Part shown: positions 33,057-41,967 of the stretch, piece by piece
How positions within the stretch are numbered: the stretch's first letter is position 1
Layout of the letters: each line of letters begins with the position of its first letter
Source of the DNA: Betaproteobacteria bacterium
GTDB lineage: Bacteria; Pseudomonadota; Gammaproteobacteria; Burkholderiales; CAIKXV01
NCBI GenBank assembly: GCA_021298815.1
Contig: JAJTHE010000137.1
Span: 1 to 52,340 of the forward strand
Length of the DNA: 52,340 nt
Direction: 5' to 3'
Made by a program: the position numbers and the translations under genes
The notes under the pieces: model-generated
What the model was told of the DNA's origin: nothing
Database searches by the model: none
The model's input: only the letters and a program-made list of their open reading frames with translations

Positions 33057-34772
33057 GTGAACGAACTGACTGCGGGTTCCGCCCCGCGTGATCCGCTGCT
33101 CGGCTGGGCCGGCCTTGATGCCTCCGGTCGCATCGTCTCGCTCGGCGGAAGGCTGGCGGGGCTGCGCATCGGGACGCGGCTGGCAGAGGCGCTCGATGAA
33201 CCCGGCGTCGTCGAAAGGTTCCTGCGCGAGGCGGTTGCCGCTGACGCAGTCGACGCTGACGTCGACGCGGACCTCGATCGGCAAGCCGGCACGCTGACCG
33301 TTCGCTGCCGCGTCGCCGGCACGGCACCCGGCACGGTCGTCACGCTGCGGTTGCGCCGTGAACGGCCGACTGCCGGGGCGCCGCGTTTCGCGGCCGAGTT
33401 CCATGACGAGGCGCCCGGCGGCGAGACTGCAGCCCCCTCGCTCGCCGCGCTTCCGCCGTTGCTGCTGGCGCCATCGCCGCTGCTGCCGTCGAACCCCGCC
33501 GCCGCCGATGCCTGGCGGCTGGGCAGCGCCCTCTATCCGGCGACCGTGGCACCGGCGCCGAACCGGCCGATCGGGCTGATCCGTTTCGCGCTGCATCCGG
33601 TCGCGCTGCCGCGGCTGGCTGCGGTGGATGACCTCGACCCCTGGATCGCCGCATCGCTCGCCCGGCTCGCGTCCAGCGCCGCGCTGCTCGGCATCGAGGC
33701 TGTGGCCGCCCGCACCGGCACGCGCGAACTGACTGCCTGGGTGCGCGACGGCACGGGTTGCGCGAAGCTGTGCGAACACTGGCTGTCGGCGATGGCGGCC
33801 AGCCCGCTGGTCGGCAGCCGCTGCCGGCTGGTGGTCGGTCCGTCGGCTGCCTGGTGCGTGATGCCAGCCGACGGGCAGGTGCTCGGCTACCTGCTCGATG
33901 CCCTCGATGCGGTCTACGCGCCGGCCGGTCCGGGGCCGTCGCGGCCAGCGATGCCGGTCAGCAGCGTGGCGCGCGAGCGCGACGTCGCCGAGCGGCGCGA
34001 GCCGCTCACTGGCACCCTGGTCGAACTGGTGTCCTCGGGACGGGCGCGGCTCGCCGGCGAGCCGGTCATCGATGCGCCGACCGGGCTGCCATCGGGCATG
34101 CACCTGCGGGCCGAGTTCCGCTCGCTGTTCGCGATGGCCGACCTGATCGACTACCTGCCCGACATCGTCGAGGACGACCGCGCGGCCGATGCGTTGAACG
34201 GCTGGCTGGCCGTGGCCGTGCGCGCGGCCACCGCCGGCCGGCGCCGTGGCAGGCGTGGCCTGCTGCAGGTCCGGATCGCGCCGGCACAGCTGCGCCGCCT
34301 CGATTCCCTGGTGCCGGTGATCGCCGCGATGACCGAGGCGGGCGATGGCGAGCCGCCCTGCCTGATGCTGCCCGAAGCTGCGGTGCATCGTGACGCCTAC
34401 CTGGTGATCGACGCCGCGGCGGAGGTGGCTGCCCTCGGCGCCGCGATCGGCATCGACGACTACCGCGGGCTGCTGCCGCCTGCGCAGCTCGCGCAGGCCG
34501 GCATCGGTGCGCTGCGGCTGCATCGTTCGCTGGTGCGCGAACTCGGCGAGCGGTCGTTCGCCGGCGCGCGGCTGGGCGACCTGCTGGCGCGCGCTCGCGG
34601 TGCCGGGATGCAGGTCCTGGTCGCGGGCCTGTCCGACCGGATGGCGGTGGCTGCGGCCGGTGCTGCCGGTGCCCTGCACCTGTCCGGTCCGGTGTTCGGA
34701 CGGCCGCAGCGGTTCGTGGCGGCGGCCGCATCTGCACCCGCATCCGACACCGCATCCCCTGCCCCGGGCTGA
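33057..34772 (+). CDS. degenerate GGDEF-EAL protein with N-terminal PAS-like region (FimX-like)
   Basis: A 571-residue protein with three parts. A PAS-like start (LGWAGLDASGRIVSLGG) is followed by a degenerate GGDEF-like region (about 165-300; IGLIRFALHPVALPRL, and AARTGTRELTAWV where GGDEF should be). The C-terminal region (about 325-555) follows the EAL fold: LAGEPVIDAPTGLPSG, LLQVRIAPAQLRRL, IGIDDYRGLLPP, LRLHRSLVREL, VAGLSDR, GPVFGRP. The EAL Glu, the Asn of the VNxS strand, the LKID Lys and the AEGVE Glu are all replaced, so it cannot be an active phosphodiesterase. It may bind c-di-GMP as FimX does. GTG start; 27 bp before a PilT-like gene. Confidence 0.65.
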   Translation: MNELTAGSAPRDPLLGWAGLDASGRIVSLGGRLAGLRIGTRLAEALDEPGVVERFLREAVAADAVDADVDADLDRQAGTLTVRCRVAGTAPGTVVTLRLRRERPTAGAPRFAAEFHDEAPGGETAAPSLAALPPLLLAPSPLLPSNPAAADAWRLGSALYPATVAPAPNRPIGLIRFALHPVALPRLAAVDDLDPWIAASLARLASSAALLGIEAVAARTGTRELTAWVRDGTGCAKLCEHWLSAMAASPLVGSRCRLVVGPSAAWCVMPADGQVLGYLLDALDAVYAPAGPGPSRPAMPVSSVARERDVAERREPLTGTLVELVSSGRARLAGEPVIDAPTGLPSGMHLRAEFRSLFAMADLIDYLPDIVEDDRAADALNGWLAVAVRAATAGRRRGRRGLLQVRIAPAQLRRLDSLVPVIAAMTEAGDGEPPCLMLPEAAVHRDAYLVIDAAAEVAALGAAIGIDDYRGLLPPAQLAQAGIGALRLHRSLVRELGERSFAGARLGDLLARARGAGMQVLVAGLSDRMAVAAAGAAGALHLSGPVFGRPQRFVAAAASAPASDTASPAPG

Positions 34773-34799
34773 CCCGTCCACCCGAACTGGAGCGTTCCG

Positions 34800-35915
34800 A
34801 TGGCCAAGGACCTGTTCGATCTGATCGCCGACCTCGCGCACGACGAGCTGCCGTTCAGCGAGATCCACCTCGTCGAAGGCGCGCCGATCGCGCTCAAGCT
34901 GCCGGGCGGGCTGCGCGACCTCGACGACGAGGGCCCGGTTCCCCGGGTCGCGATCGAACAGTTCCTCGACCGCGTCCTGCCCGGCTGGCAGCCCGCGCTC
35001 GCCGGCTGCCAGGCGATCGACAGCGCGGTCGAGCTGCCGTCCGAGACCCGCCTGCGGGTGAACGTGCACTGGGCGAGCGCCGGGCAGAGCCTGCGCCTGG
35101 TGATGCGCCGCATCCCGCGCGACCCGCTGCTGCTGAAGGACACCGGACTGCCGCCGTTCCTGCCGCGCCTGCTGCTGGAGAGCGGCAAGGGGCTGGTGAT
35201 CGTGACCGGCGCCACCGGCGCCGGCAAGACGACGACCCTGTTCGCCGCGCTGCGCCACATCATGGAGCAGCGCGAGGCGCCGCCGCACATCATCACCATC
35301 GAAGAGCCGATCGAGTACGTGCTGCGCCGTCCGCGCGGCGTGGTGACCCAGCGCGAGGTCGGCGTCGACACCGCGAGCTTCTCGCACGGGCTGCGCGAGG
35401 CGCTGCGCCAGGGGCCGGACGTGATCATGGTCGGCGAGGTGCGCGACCGCGACACGGCCGACACGATGCTGCGCGCGGCCGAGTCCGGCCACCTGGTGCT
35501 GGCGACCGTGCACTCGAGTTCCGCCGACGGCGTGATCAGCAAGATCGTGTCGCTGTTCCATCCGGACGAGCAGGCGCAGAGCCGGCACGTGCTCAAGAAC
35601 GTGCTGATCGGCGTCGTCTGCCAGGTGCTGTTGCCGAAGCTGCAGCGCGACGGCTTCGCGCTGGCGGCCGAGATCCTGATCAACAGTCCGCAGGTCGCGC
35701 GAGCGATCGAGGATCCTGCGCGCCTGTCGACGCTGCGCGACTTCATGCGCCGCTCGGAGGACCGGCAGTCGCGCCTGCTCAACGACGTGCTGGTCGACCT
35801 CGTGCGCGCGCGCCGGGTGTCGCGTTCGGATGCGCTGCTCGCGAGCTACGACCGCCAGGACCTGCTGCCGGGGCTCGATCGCGCGGCCGGCGACCCTGAC
35901 GACGCCGCGCGCTGA
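34800..35915 (+). CDS. PilT/PilU-family type IV pilus ATPase
   Basis: A 371-residue secretion-type ATPase. Walker A GATGAGKTT is near residues 136-144, the Asp box is in HIITIEEPIEYV, Walker B is in DVIMVGEVRD, and the His box is SGHLVLATVHSSSA. This order is that of the retraction ATPases PilT and PilU. The N-terminal domain diverges from textbook PilT, and the length and C-terminal extension are nearer PilU. No other pilus gene is in the window. It directly follows the FimX-like gene, suggesting a two-gene unit controlling pilus motor output. Confidence 0.85.
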   Translation: MAKDLFDLIADLAHDELPFSEIHLVEGAPIALKLPGGLRDLDDEGPVPRVAIEQFLDRVLPGWQPALAGCQAIDSAVELPSETRLRVNVHWASAGQSLRLVMRRIPRDPLLLKDTGLPPFLPRLLLESGKGLVIVTGATGAGKTTTLFAALRHIMEQREAPPHIITIEEPIEYVLRRPRGVVTQREVGVDTASFSHGLREALRQGPDVIMVGEVRDRDTADTMLRAAESGHLVLATVHSSSADGVISKIVSLFHPDEQAQSRHVLKNVLIGVVCQVLLPKLQRDGFALAAEILINSPQVARAIEDPARLSTLRDFMRRSEDRQSRLLNDVLVDLVRARRVSRSDALLASYDRQDLLPGLDRAAGDPDDAAR

Positions 35916-35951
35916 GGCGCGGCACCGCCCCGCCCCGTGGCGCGCAGTGCG

Positions 35952-37496
35952 CTACCGCCTGCGGGTGCGCGCGGCGAAGGACAGTGCGCCGAGCAGCAGG
36001 GCCAGCCCGACTGCCAGCCCGTTGCCCATGCGCACGAAGGGCGTCGCGCCCTCGTAGCCCTGCACCCGTCCGCGCAGCACGGCCTCGCTGAACGGATCGG
36101 CCACGGCCAGCACGCGCCCGCGCGGATCGATCACCGCGGTCATCCCGGTGTTGGTCGCGCGCAGCATCGGCCGCCCGGTCTCGAGCGCGCGCATGCGCGC
36201 GATCTGCAGGTGCTGCGGCTGCGCGAGCGAGCGGCCGAACCAGGCGGTGTTCGAGACGTTGACCAGGATGGTCGCCTCCGGCAACTGGCGGATGATCTCC
36301 TCGCCGAATGCATCCTCGTAGCAGATGTTGATCGCGACCTTCTGGCCGGACAGTTCCATCGGCCGCTGGTCCGGCGAGCCGCGGTTGAAGTCCTGCATCG
36401 GGATCTTCAGCCAGCGGATGACCCAGCCGAACAGCGGCGGCACGAACTCGCCGAACGGCACCAGGTGCTGCTTGCGATACACCTGGACCGGCGCGGTGCC
36501 GACGCTGAACACGCTGTTGTAGTAGTCGCGTCCGTCGGGCGAACGTTCGACCATTCCCAGCAGGATATCGGCGCGGCGCATCCGTGCATGGTCGACCAGC
36601 CGCGCCAGGTACTCGTTCGGCAGCCGGTCCGAGAACAGCGGCAGCGCCGTCTCGGGCAGCACCACCAGCCGCGCGTCGCCGCTCGCCTGGATCAGGCGCC
36701 AGTAGGTGTCGAGGGTCTCGATCACCCGCGATTCCTCCCACTTGAGGTCCTGCGGGATGTTCCCCTGCAGCAGCGCGACCTCGATCGGTGCGCCCACCGG
36801 CTTCGTCCATTCGATCCGGGCCAGCAGCGCGCCGCTGCCGCAGGTGGCGGCGATCGCCAGCAGTGCCGCGGCCATCGCACGGCGCCCCGGACCCGCCGTG
36901 GCCGGACGTGGCGCCGAGGGTGCGGTCGTCGCCTGCCAGGGCAGGCAGTACCAGAGCGCAGCCGCAGTGAAGGCCACCGCCAGCGAGACCAGGTACACGC
37001 CACCGACCGGCGCGAAGCCCGCCAGCGGGCTCGCCGTGGCGACTTGCGAATAGCCGATCGCCTGCCAGCCGAACCCGGTGAACAGCCAGCCGCGCAGCCA
37101 TTCGGTCAGCACCCAGAGCGCGGGGAAGGCGGCGAGCCATGCGGCGCCGGCGCGCACCCGGTGCAGCAGCCCGCAGCACAGCGCCGGGAACAGCGCGAGG
37201 TAGGCGCAGAAGCCGAGCGTGGCGATCGCGGCCAGCGGCCCGGGCATCGCGCCGTAGACGTTCAGGCTCACATGGACCCAGGACACCCCGCCCAGGAAGC
37301 AGCCGAGCCCGAATCCGAAGCCGCGCGCCGCGGCCGCGCCGGCGCCGGGCGCGGCGGCCACCAGCCAGAGCAGCGCGGCGAACGCGAACGGTGCCATCCA
37401 GGGCAGATTGAACGGCGCGAAGGCGAGCGTGGTAGCGGCGCCGGCCGCCAGGCTCGCGGCGAGCGCCGCGGCGGGCCGTTGCAGCAGGGCCTTCAC
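35952..37496 (-). CDS. lnt: apolipoprotein N-acyltransferase
   Basis: A 514-residue inner-membrane enzyme that adds the third acyl chain to lipoproteins. About six N-terminal membrane helices (starting AALAASLAAGAATTLAFAPF) are followed by a nitrilase-like periplasmic domain. The triad appears as Glu in VVLPETALPLF, Lys in VYRKQHLVPFGE and Cys in INICYEDAFGE. A last helix (GNGLAVGLALLLGALSFAA) ends the protein. The GTG start overlaps the corC stop (GTGA), so the two are coupled. The presence of several lipoprotein genes in the window fits the need for this enzyme. Confidence 0.95.
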   Translation of the reverse strand: MKALLQRPAAALAASLAAGAATTLAFAPFNLPWMAPFAFAALLWLVAAAPGAGAAAARGFGFGLGCFLGGVSWVHVSLNVYGAMPGPLAAIATLGFCAYLALFPALCCGLLHRVRAGAAWLAAFPALWVLTEWLRGWLFTGFGWQAIGYSQVATASPLAGFAPVGGVYLVSLAVAFTAAALWYCLPWQATTAPSAPRPATAGPGRRAMAAALLAIAATCGSGALLARIEWTKPVGAPIEVALLQGNIPQDLKWEESRVIETLDTYWRLIQASGDARLVVLPETALPLFSDRLPNEYLARLVDHARMRRADILLGMVERSPDGRDYYNSVFSVGTAPVQVYRKQHLVPFGEFVPPLFGWVIRWLKIPMQDFNRGSPDQRPMELSGQKVAINICYEDAFGEEIIRQLPEATILVNVSNTAWFGRSLAQPQHLQIARMRALETGRPMLRATNTGMTAVIDPRGRVLAVADPFSEAVLRGRVQGYEGATPFVRMGNGLAVGLALLLGALSFAARTRRR

Positions 37497-38332
37497 TGTC
37501 CTTCGACGGCCGGGGTGCGGATCACCTGCACAAGGTGCAGCCGGCGCCGGTCGGCGCGCAGCACCAGGAATTCGCAGTCGCCGAGTTCGATGCGGTCGTT
37601 GCGCCGGGGCACGCGGCCGAATGCGTTCACCACCAGCCCGCCGATGGTGTCGTAATCCTCGGTGGCGAACGAGGCACCGATGCGTTCGTTCAGGTCCTCG
37701 ATCGGCGTCGCCGCCTTCACCCGGTAGATGCCGCGGTCGGGATCGACCTGGATGATGTCGCCGTCGGAATCCTCGAAGTCGTACTCGTCCTCGATGTCGC
37801 CGACGATCTGCTCGATCACGTCCTCGATCGTCACCAGCCCGGCCACGCCGCCGTATTCGTCCACCACCACCGCCATGTGGTTGCGGCTGCGGCGAAAGTC
37901 GCGCAGAAGCACGTTGAGCGGCTTCGCCTCGGGCACGAACACCGCGGGGCGCAGCATGCCGCGCAGGTTGTCCTCGCCTTCGGCAAAGAAGCGCAGCAGG
38001 TCCTTGGCATGCAGGATGCCGATCACCTCGTCCTTGCCGCCGTCGATCACCGGGAAGCGGGAATGCCCGGCGGCGACGACCTGGCGGGTGATCTGCGCCG
38101 GTTCATGACCGATGTCGATGAACTCGATCTGTGCCCGCGGCAGCATCACGCCGCCGGCGTCCAGTTCGGACACCTCTAGCACGCCTTCGATCATCGCCAG
38201 CGCTTCCTCGTCGAGCAGGTTGCGCTCGGACGCGCTGCGCAGCAGTTCGACCAGCTGGTCGCGGTCTTCCGGCTCGCGCAGCAGCAGCGTGCCGAGCCGG
38301 GTCAGCCAGCCGGGTTTACTGTCGTCGTTCAT
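37493..38332 (-). CDS. corC: CorC/HlyC-type CBS-domain protein
   Basis: A 279-residue cytoplasmic protein with a CBS pair (VMLPRAQIEFIDIGHEPA; PLNVLLRDFRRSRNHMAVVV followed by DEYGGVAGLVTIEDVIEQIV) and a C-terminal CorC/HlyC transporter-associated domain (FATEDYDTIGGLVVNAFGRV). This is the YbeX type without membrane helices, linked to Mg/Co efflux and ribosome maturation. It overlaps both neighbours by four bases (ATGA with ybeY, GTGA with lnt). Confidence 0.92.
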   Translation of the reverse strand: MNDDSKPGWLTRLGTLLLREPEDRDQLVELLRSASERNLLDEEALAMIEGVLEVSELDAGGVMLPRAQIEFIDIGHEPAQITRQVVAAGHSRFPVIDGGKDEVIGILHAKDLLRFFAEGEDNLRGMLRPAVFVPEAKPLNVLLRDFRRSRNHMAVVVDEYGGVAGLVTIEDVIEQIVGDIEDEYDFEDSDGDIIQVDPDRGIYRVKAATPIEDLNERIGASFATEDYDTIGGLVVNAFGRVPRRNDRIELGDCEFLVLRADRRRLHLVQVIRTPAVEGQ

Positions 38333-38904
38333 GCGTTGGATGCGGGAAGGTCAGACTCGATTGTCGCACGCTGGGGGCGCTCCGCGCCCCACGGGTCGCC
38401 CAGCCCGAGCGCCAGCACCAGCTTCGATTCCAGGCGTTCCATGCGGACCGCTTCGCGGTCCTCGACATGGTCGTAGCCGCGCAGGTGGAGCACGCCGTGC
38501 ACCACCAGGTGCGCCAGGTGTGCCTCGAACGACTTGCCCTGGGCGTGCGCCTCGCGCGCGACGATCGCCGGACAGATGGCGATGTCGCCCCGTATCCCAC
38601 GCGCGCCACGTGCCCTGGGCGCGCCGTCAACGGTCGCATCCCGGCCGGCATCCTGCTCGTAGGGGAAGGACAGCACGTTGGGCGGATAGTCGCGGCCACG
38701 GAACCGTTCGTTCAGCGCGACCGCCTCGCCGCGCGACACGAAGCGCACCGTGATCTCGGCGCCGGATGCGGCGCGCCGGCCGGATACCGGGCCCAGTGCG
38801 TGGCGCACCCAGCGCACGATGCGTGCCGCCGGGGGCAGGCGCGCGCTGCGGCTCGGGTTCTGCACTGCGATCCGGAAGGCGGCGGGGGGCGCTGGCATCG
38901 GCAC
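38329..38904 (-). CDS. ybeY: endoribonuclease YbeY (rRNA maturation factor)
   Basis: A 191-residue zinc-dependent RNase. The metal motif HLVVHGVLHLRGYDH carries the three His, and the YbeY segments FRGRDYPPNVLSFPYE and GDIAICPAIV are present. It is involved in 16S rRNA 3' maturation and ribosome quality control. The insertion DATVDGAPRARGARGIRG before GDIA is longer than usual. It overlaps the corC start (ATGA) and starts 15 bp after the phoH stop, so it belongs to the same operon. Confidence 0.93.
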   Translation of the reverse strand: MPMPAPPAAFRIAVQNPSRSARLPPAARIVRWVRHALGPVSGRRAASGAEITVRFVSRGEAVALNERFRGRDYPPNVLSFPYEQDAGRDATVDGAPRARGARGIRGDIAICPAIVAREAHAQGKSFEAHLAHLVVHGVLHLRGYDHVEDREAVRMERLESKLVLALGLGDPWGAERPQRATIESDLPASNA

Positions 38905-38919
38905 GGGATCGGCGCGGGA

Positions 38920-39987
38920 TCAGCTCGGATCGTCGCCGGCGGCCTGGCGTTTCTCGTAGGCGTCGACGATGCGCTGGACGATCGGATGGCGGACCACGTC
39001 CGCCGAACTGAAGTAGGTGAAGCCGATGCCCTCGACCTTGTCGAGCACCGAGCGCGCATCGACCAGGCCGCTCTTCTGCCCGCGCGCGAGGTCGATCTGC
39101 GTGACGTCGCCGGTGATCACCGCGCGCGTGCCGAAGCCGATGCGGGTGAGGAACATCTTCATCTGTTCGGGCGTGGTGTTCTGCGCCTCGTCGAGGATGA
39201 TGAACGACTGGTTGAGCGTGCGCCCGCGCATGTAGGCAAGCGGCGCGACCTCGATCGCGCTGCGTTCGAACAGGCGCCCGACCTTGTCGAAGCCCATCAG
39301 GTCGTACAGCGCGTCGTACAGCGGCCGCAGGTAGGGGTCGACCTTCTGCGCGAGGTCGCCGGGCAGGAAGCCGAGGCGCTCGCCGGCCTCGACCGCAGGG
39401 CGCACCAGCACGATGCGCTTGACCTGGTCGCGCTCGATCGCATCGACCGCGCTGGCCACGGCGAGGTAGGTCTTGCCGGTGCCGGCCGGCCCGATGCCGA
39501 AGGTGATGTCGAAGGTGCGGATCTGCTCGAGGTACTGCTGCTGCGCCGGCGTGCGCGCATGCAGGTCGTGGCGGCGCGTGATCAGCGCCGGTGCCGCAGG
39601 CGAGGCGGACGCGTCGGCCGCATCCGCGCCGGCGCCGCCATTGCGCCCGGCCTCGACCAGGCCGAGCTGCACGTCCTCCAGCGTGACCTCGCGGTCGGCG
39701 CCCGCATAGAAGCGCTTCAGCGCCGAGAGGCCGATGCGCGCGCGGTCGAGTTCGCCGGTGAGCGAGAAGGTCGCACCGCGCCGGGCGATCTTCACCGACA
39801 GGATGCGCTCGATCGCACGCAGGTTCTCGTCGAGCGCGCCGCACAGGTTGGCGAGGCGGTTGTTGTCGACAGGGGTGAACGAGACCTGCAGCGTACTGGC
39901 GCGCCCGGCCGCGGCGCGCGGGGCGTCAGTCGTGCCGCTGCGTGCGCCTTCCCTGCGCGCGCCGGTGTTCGCGCTGCGCGTGCTCAT
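38920..39987 (-). CDS. phoH: PhoH-family ATPase (YbeZ)
   Basis: A 355-residue protein. An N-terminal KH-like part ([20 protein letters not shown]) is followed by the PhoH ATPase domain with Walker [12 protein letters not shown] and Walker [33 protein letters not shown] and [15 protein letters not shown] are family-specific. It partners YbeY in RNA metabolism. The ATG complementing 39985-39987 overlaps the miaB stop (ATGA), which fixes the start although the frame is open upstream. The N-terminal Arg/Thr-rich 30 residues are low complexity. Confidence 0.93.
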   Translation of the reverse strand: MSTRSANTGARREGARSGTTDAPRAAAGRASTLQVSFTPVDNNRLANLCGALDENLRAIERILSVKIARRGATFSLTGELDRARIGLSALKRFYAGADREVTLEDVQLGLVEAGRNGGAGADAADASASPAAPALITRRHDLHARTPAQQQYLEQIRTFDITFGIGPAGTGKTYLAVASAVDAIERDQVKRIVLVRPAVEAGERLGFLPGDLAQKVDPYLRPLYDALYDLMGFDKVGRLFERSAIEVAPLAYMRGRTLNQSFIILDEAQNTTPEQMKMFLTRIGFGTRAVITGDVTQIDLARGQKSGLVDARSVLDKVEGIGFTYFSSADVVRHPIVQRIVDAYEKRQAAGDDPS

Positions 39988-41360
39988 CGGGCGCCGCCGG
40001 TGGCGGCCTGCGCCTGCGATTGCGTCACTGGCTGTGACCCGGGCACAACGCCGCGCAGCGTGTGCGCGCGCGCCTCGGTGACCTCGATGTCGATCAGGTG
40101 GCCGACGAGCCGCCGCGCGCCGGCGAAGTTCACCACCCGGTTGTTGGACGTGCGCGCGGCGAGTTCCGCCGGGTCGCGCCGCGACGGACCGGTGACCAGC
40201 ACCGCTTGCCGCGTGCCGACCATCGACTGGCTGATCGCGGCGGCGGTCGCGTCCACCAGCGCCTGCAGCCGGCGCACGCGCGCGTTCTTCTCGGCCGGCG
40301 GCACGTCGTCGGCGAGGCTGGCCGAGGGCGTGCCCGGCCGCGCGCTGTAGGCGAAGCAGTAGCTGCCGTCGAAGGCCATCGCCTCGGCGAGTTCGAGCGT
40401 CTGCCGGAAGTCCTCGTCGGTCTCGCCGGGGAAGCCGACGATGAAGTCGGACGTGATCGAGATCCCGGGGCAGGCGCGGCGCAGCCGGCGCACGATCGAC
40501 TTGTACTCGAGCGTGGTGTAGCCGCGCTTCATCGCCGCCAGCACCCGGTCGGAACCGGACTGCACCGGCAGGTGCACATGCGCCGCGAGCTTCGGCAGGC
40601 GTGCATGCGCATCGACCAGCCGGTCGGTGAATTCGCGCGGATGCGAGGTGGTGTAGCGCACCCGCTCGATGCCGGGGATCGCGCACACGTAGTCGAGCAG
40701 CTCGGCGAAGTCGGCATCGGCGTGCTCGCCCCGGGCGGGACCGCGCCACGCATTCACGTTCTGGCCGAGCAGCGTCACTTCGCGCACGCCGCGCTGCGCC
40801 AGTTCGGCGATCTCGACCAGCACGTCTTCCAGCGGCCGCGAGATCTCCTCGCCACGGGTGTAGGGCACGATGCAGTAGCTGCAGTACTTGCTGCAGCCTT
40901 CCATCACCGACACGAATGCGGTCGCGCCCTCGACCCGCGCCGGCGGCAGGCTGTCGAACTTCTCGATCTCGGGGAACGAGATGTCGACCTGCGGCAGGCC
41001 GCTGGACAGCCGGCGTTCTATCATCTCGGGCAGCCGGTGCAGCGTCTGCGGGCCGAACACCAGGTCGACATAGGGCGCGCGGCCGATGATCGATTCGCCC
41101 TCCTGGCTGGCCACGCATCCGCCGACGCCGATCAGCACGCCGGGGCGGGCGGCCTTCAGCTCGCGCGCCCGCCCGAGGTCGTTGAACACCTTCTCCTGCG
41201 CCTTCTCGCGCACCGAGCAGGTGTTGAACAGGATCACGTCGGCCTCGGCCGGATCCGCCACCTGCTCCAGCCCGTTGCGCGCGTGCAGGATGTCGGCCAT
41301 CTTCTCCGAGTCGTACTCGTTCATCTGGCAGCCGAAGGTACGGATGTAGAGCTTGCGCAT
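39984..41360 (-). CDS. miaB: tRNA-2-methylthio-N6-dimethylallyladenosine synthase
   Basis: A 458-residue radical-SAM methylthiotransferase. The N-terminal UPF0004 domain starts [19 protein letters not shown] and has Cys ligands in [14 protein letters not shown] and [11 protein letters not shown]. The radical SAM cluster motif is [17 protein letters not shown]-terminal TRAM domain ([20 protein letters not shown]) follows. It modifies A37 of tRNAs reading UNN codons. The ATG complementing 41358-41360 is the family start. It is the first gene of the miaB-phoH-ybeY-corC-lnt transcription unit. Confidence 0.96.
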   Translation of the reverse strand: MRKLYIRTFGCQMNEYDSEKMADILHARNGLEQVADPAEADVILFNTCSVREKAQEKVFNDLGRARELKAARPGVLIGVGGCVASQEGESIIGRAPYVDLVFGPQTLHRLPEMIERRLSSGLPQVDISFPEIEKFDSLPPARVEGATAFVSVMEGCSKYCSYCIVPYTRGEEISRPLEDVLVEIAELAQRGVREVTLLGQNVNAWRGPARGEHADADFAELLDYVCAIPGIERVRYTTSHPREFTDRLVDAHARLPKLAAHVHLPVQSGSDRVLAAMKRGYTTLEYKSIVRRLRRACPGISITSDFIVGFPGETDEDFRQTLELAEAMAFDGSYCFAYSARPGTPSASLADDVPPAEKNARVRRLQALVDATAAAISQSMVGTRQAVLVTGPSRRDPAELAARTSNNRVVNFAGARRLVGHLIDIEVTEARAHTLRGVVPGSQPVTQSQAQAATGGAR

Positions 41361-41404
41361 GGGGCGGTGGCGGGACGGCGGTGGCAGGGTCGCGGTGCGC
41401 GCGG

Positions 41405-41764
41405 TCAGCGCGCGCGCAGCCGCTGCAGTTCTTCCGGCGTCAGCAGGAACATGCGCAGGATGTCGCCATTGCGGTCGAACACGACGTAGGCTGCAGCTCG
41501 CGGGGGAATCTGGGAATGCAGGAGGGTGCGGTTGTTCTGGTCGACGATGATGCCGCCCGGCGCCATCCGGAACAGCCGGGAATCGATGCGCACCAGCGGC
41601 AGGGGCAGGTCGGGATCGGCCGTGAGCACCCCTAGCGCGCCGTTCGGCGGCAGGTTGCGCTGGAACTGGGCCCGGGCGTCCCCCGGTCCGGAAAGTGCCG
41701 CTGCCGCGGCCAGCGCCAGCAGCAGCAAGAGCAGGCACGACGCCCGGGCGGCGGACCCGCCCAT
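41405..41764 (-). CDS. hypothetical exported protein
   Basis: A 119-residue protein with a Sec signal ([17 protein letters not shown]) and a small mature domain ([56 protein letters not shown]). The pattern of short beta strands is even and the codon use fits a real gene. I recognise no named family. It lies 44 bp upstream of miaB on the same strand and may be cotranscribed. Confidence 0.65.
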   Translation of the reverse strand: MGGSAARASCLLLLLLALAAAAALSGPGDARAQFQRNLPPNGALGVLTADPDLPLPLVRIDSRLFRMAPGGIIVDQNNRTLLHSQIPPRAAAYVVFDRNGDILRMFLLTPEELQRLRAR

Positions 41765-41839
41765 GCGGCGCCCCGCCGGGCCGGCTTCGGGACAGACGAG
41801 CTGAGCGACCTGGAAAATGGACCCGGTCTCCGGAATACT

Positions 41840-41915
41840 TGGTGGCGAATCAGGGATTTGAACCCCGGACCAACGGATTATGATTCCGCTGCTCTAACCG
41901 CTGAGCTAATTCGCC
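41840..41915 (-). tRNA. tRNA with CAT anticodon, probably tRNA-Ile2 (lysidine-modified)
   Basis: The minus strand folds as a 76-nt tRNA. The acceptor is GGCGAAT/ATTCGCC with encoded CCA at 41840-41842. The D arm is GCTC/GAGC, the anticodon stem GCGGA/TCCGT with loop ATCATAA (anticodon CAT), and the T arm loop contains TTCAAAT. The short D loop (AGCGGTTA) and the TTGGTC variable region resemble the minor isoleucine tRNA read after TilS modification. They fit elongator Met, with its GGCTACG acceptor and AGTTGGTTA loop, less well. The CAT anticodon alone cannot separate the two. Confidence 0.85.
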
Positions 41916-41967
41916 ACGGGGCCGCGGATTTTAGGTTCGACCGCTGATCGAGTCAATGGAAGGCGCA

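Noticed and set aside
32331..35588. A 1085-codon minus-strand open frame opposite the GGDEF-EAL and PilT-like genes
   Set aside because: No domain or start signal, and the plus strand carries convincing Walker motifs and coding signals.
41840..41915. Elongator tRNA-Met as the identity of the CAT-anticodon tRNA
   Set aside because: The acceptor stem, short D loop and variable region look more like the minor tRNA-Ile2; not fully excluded.
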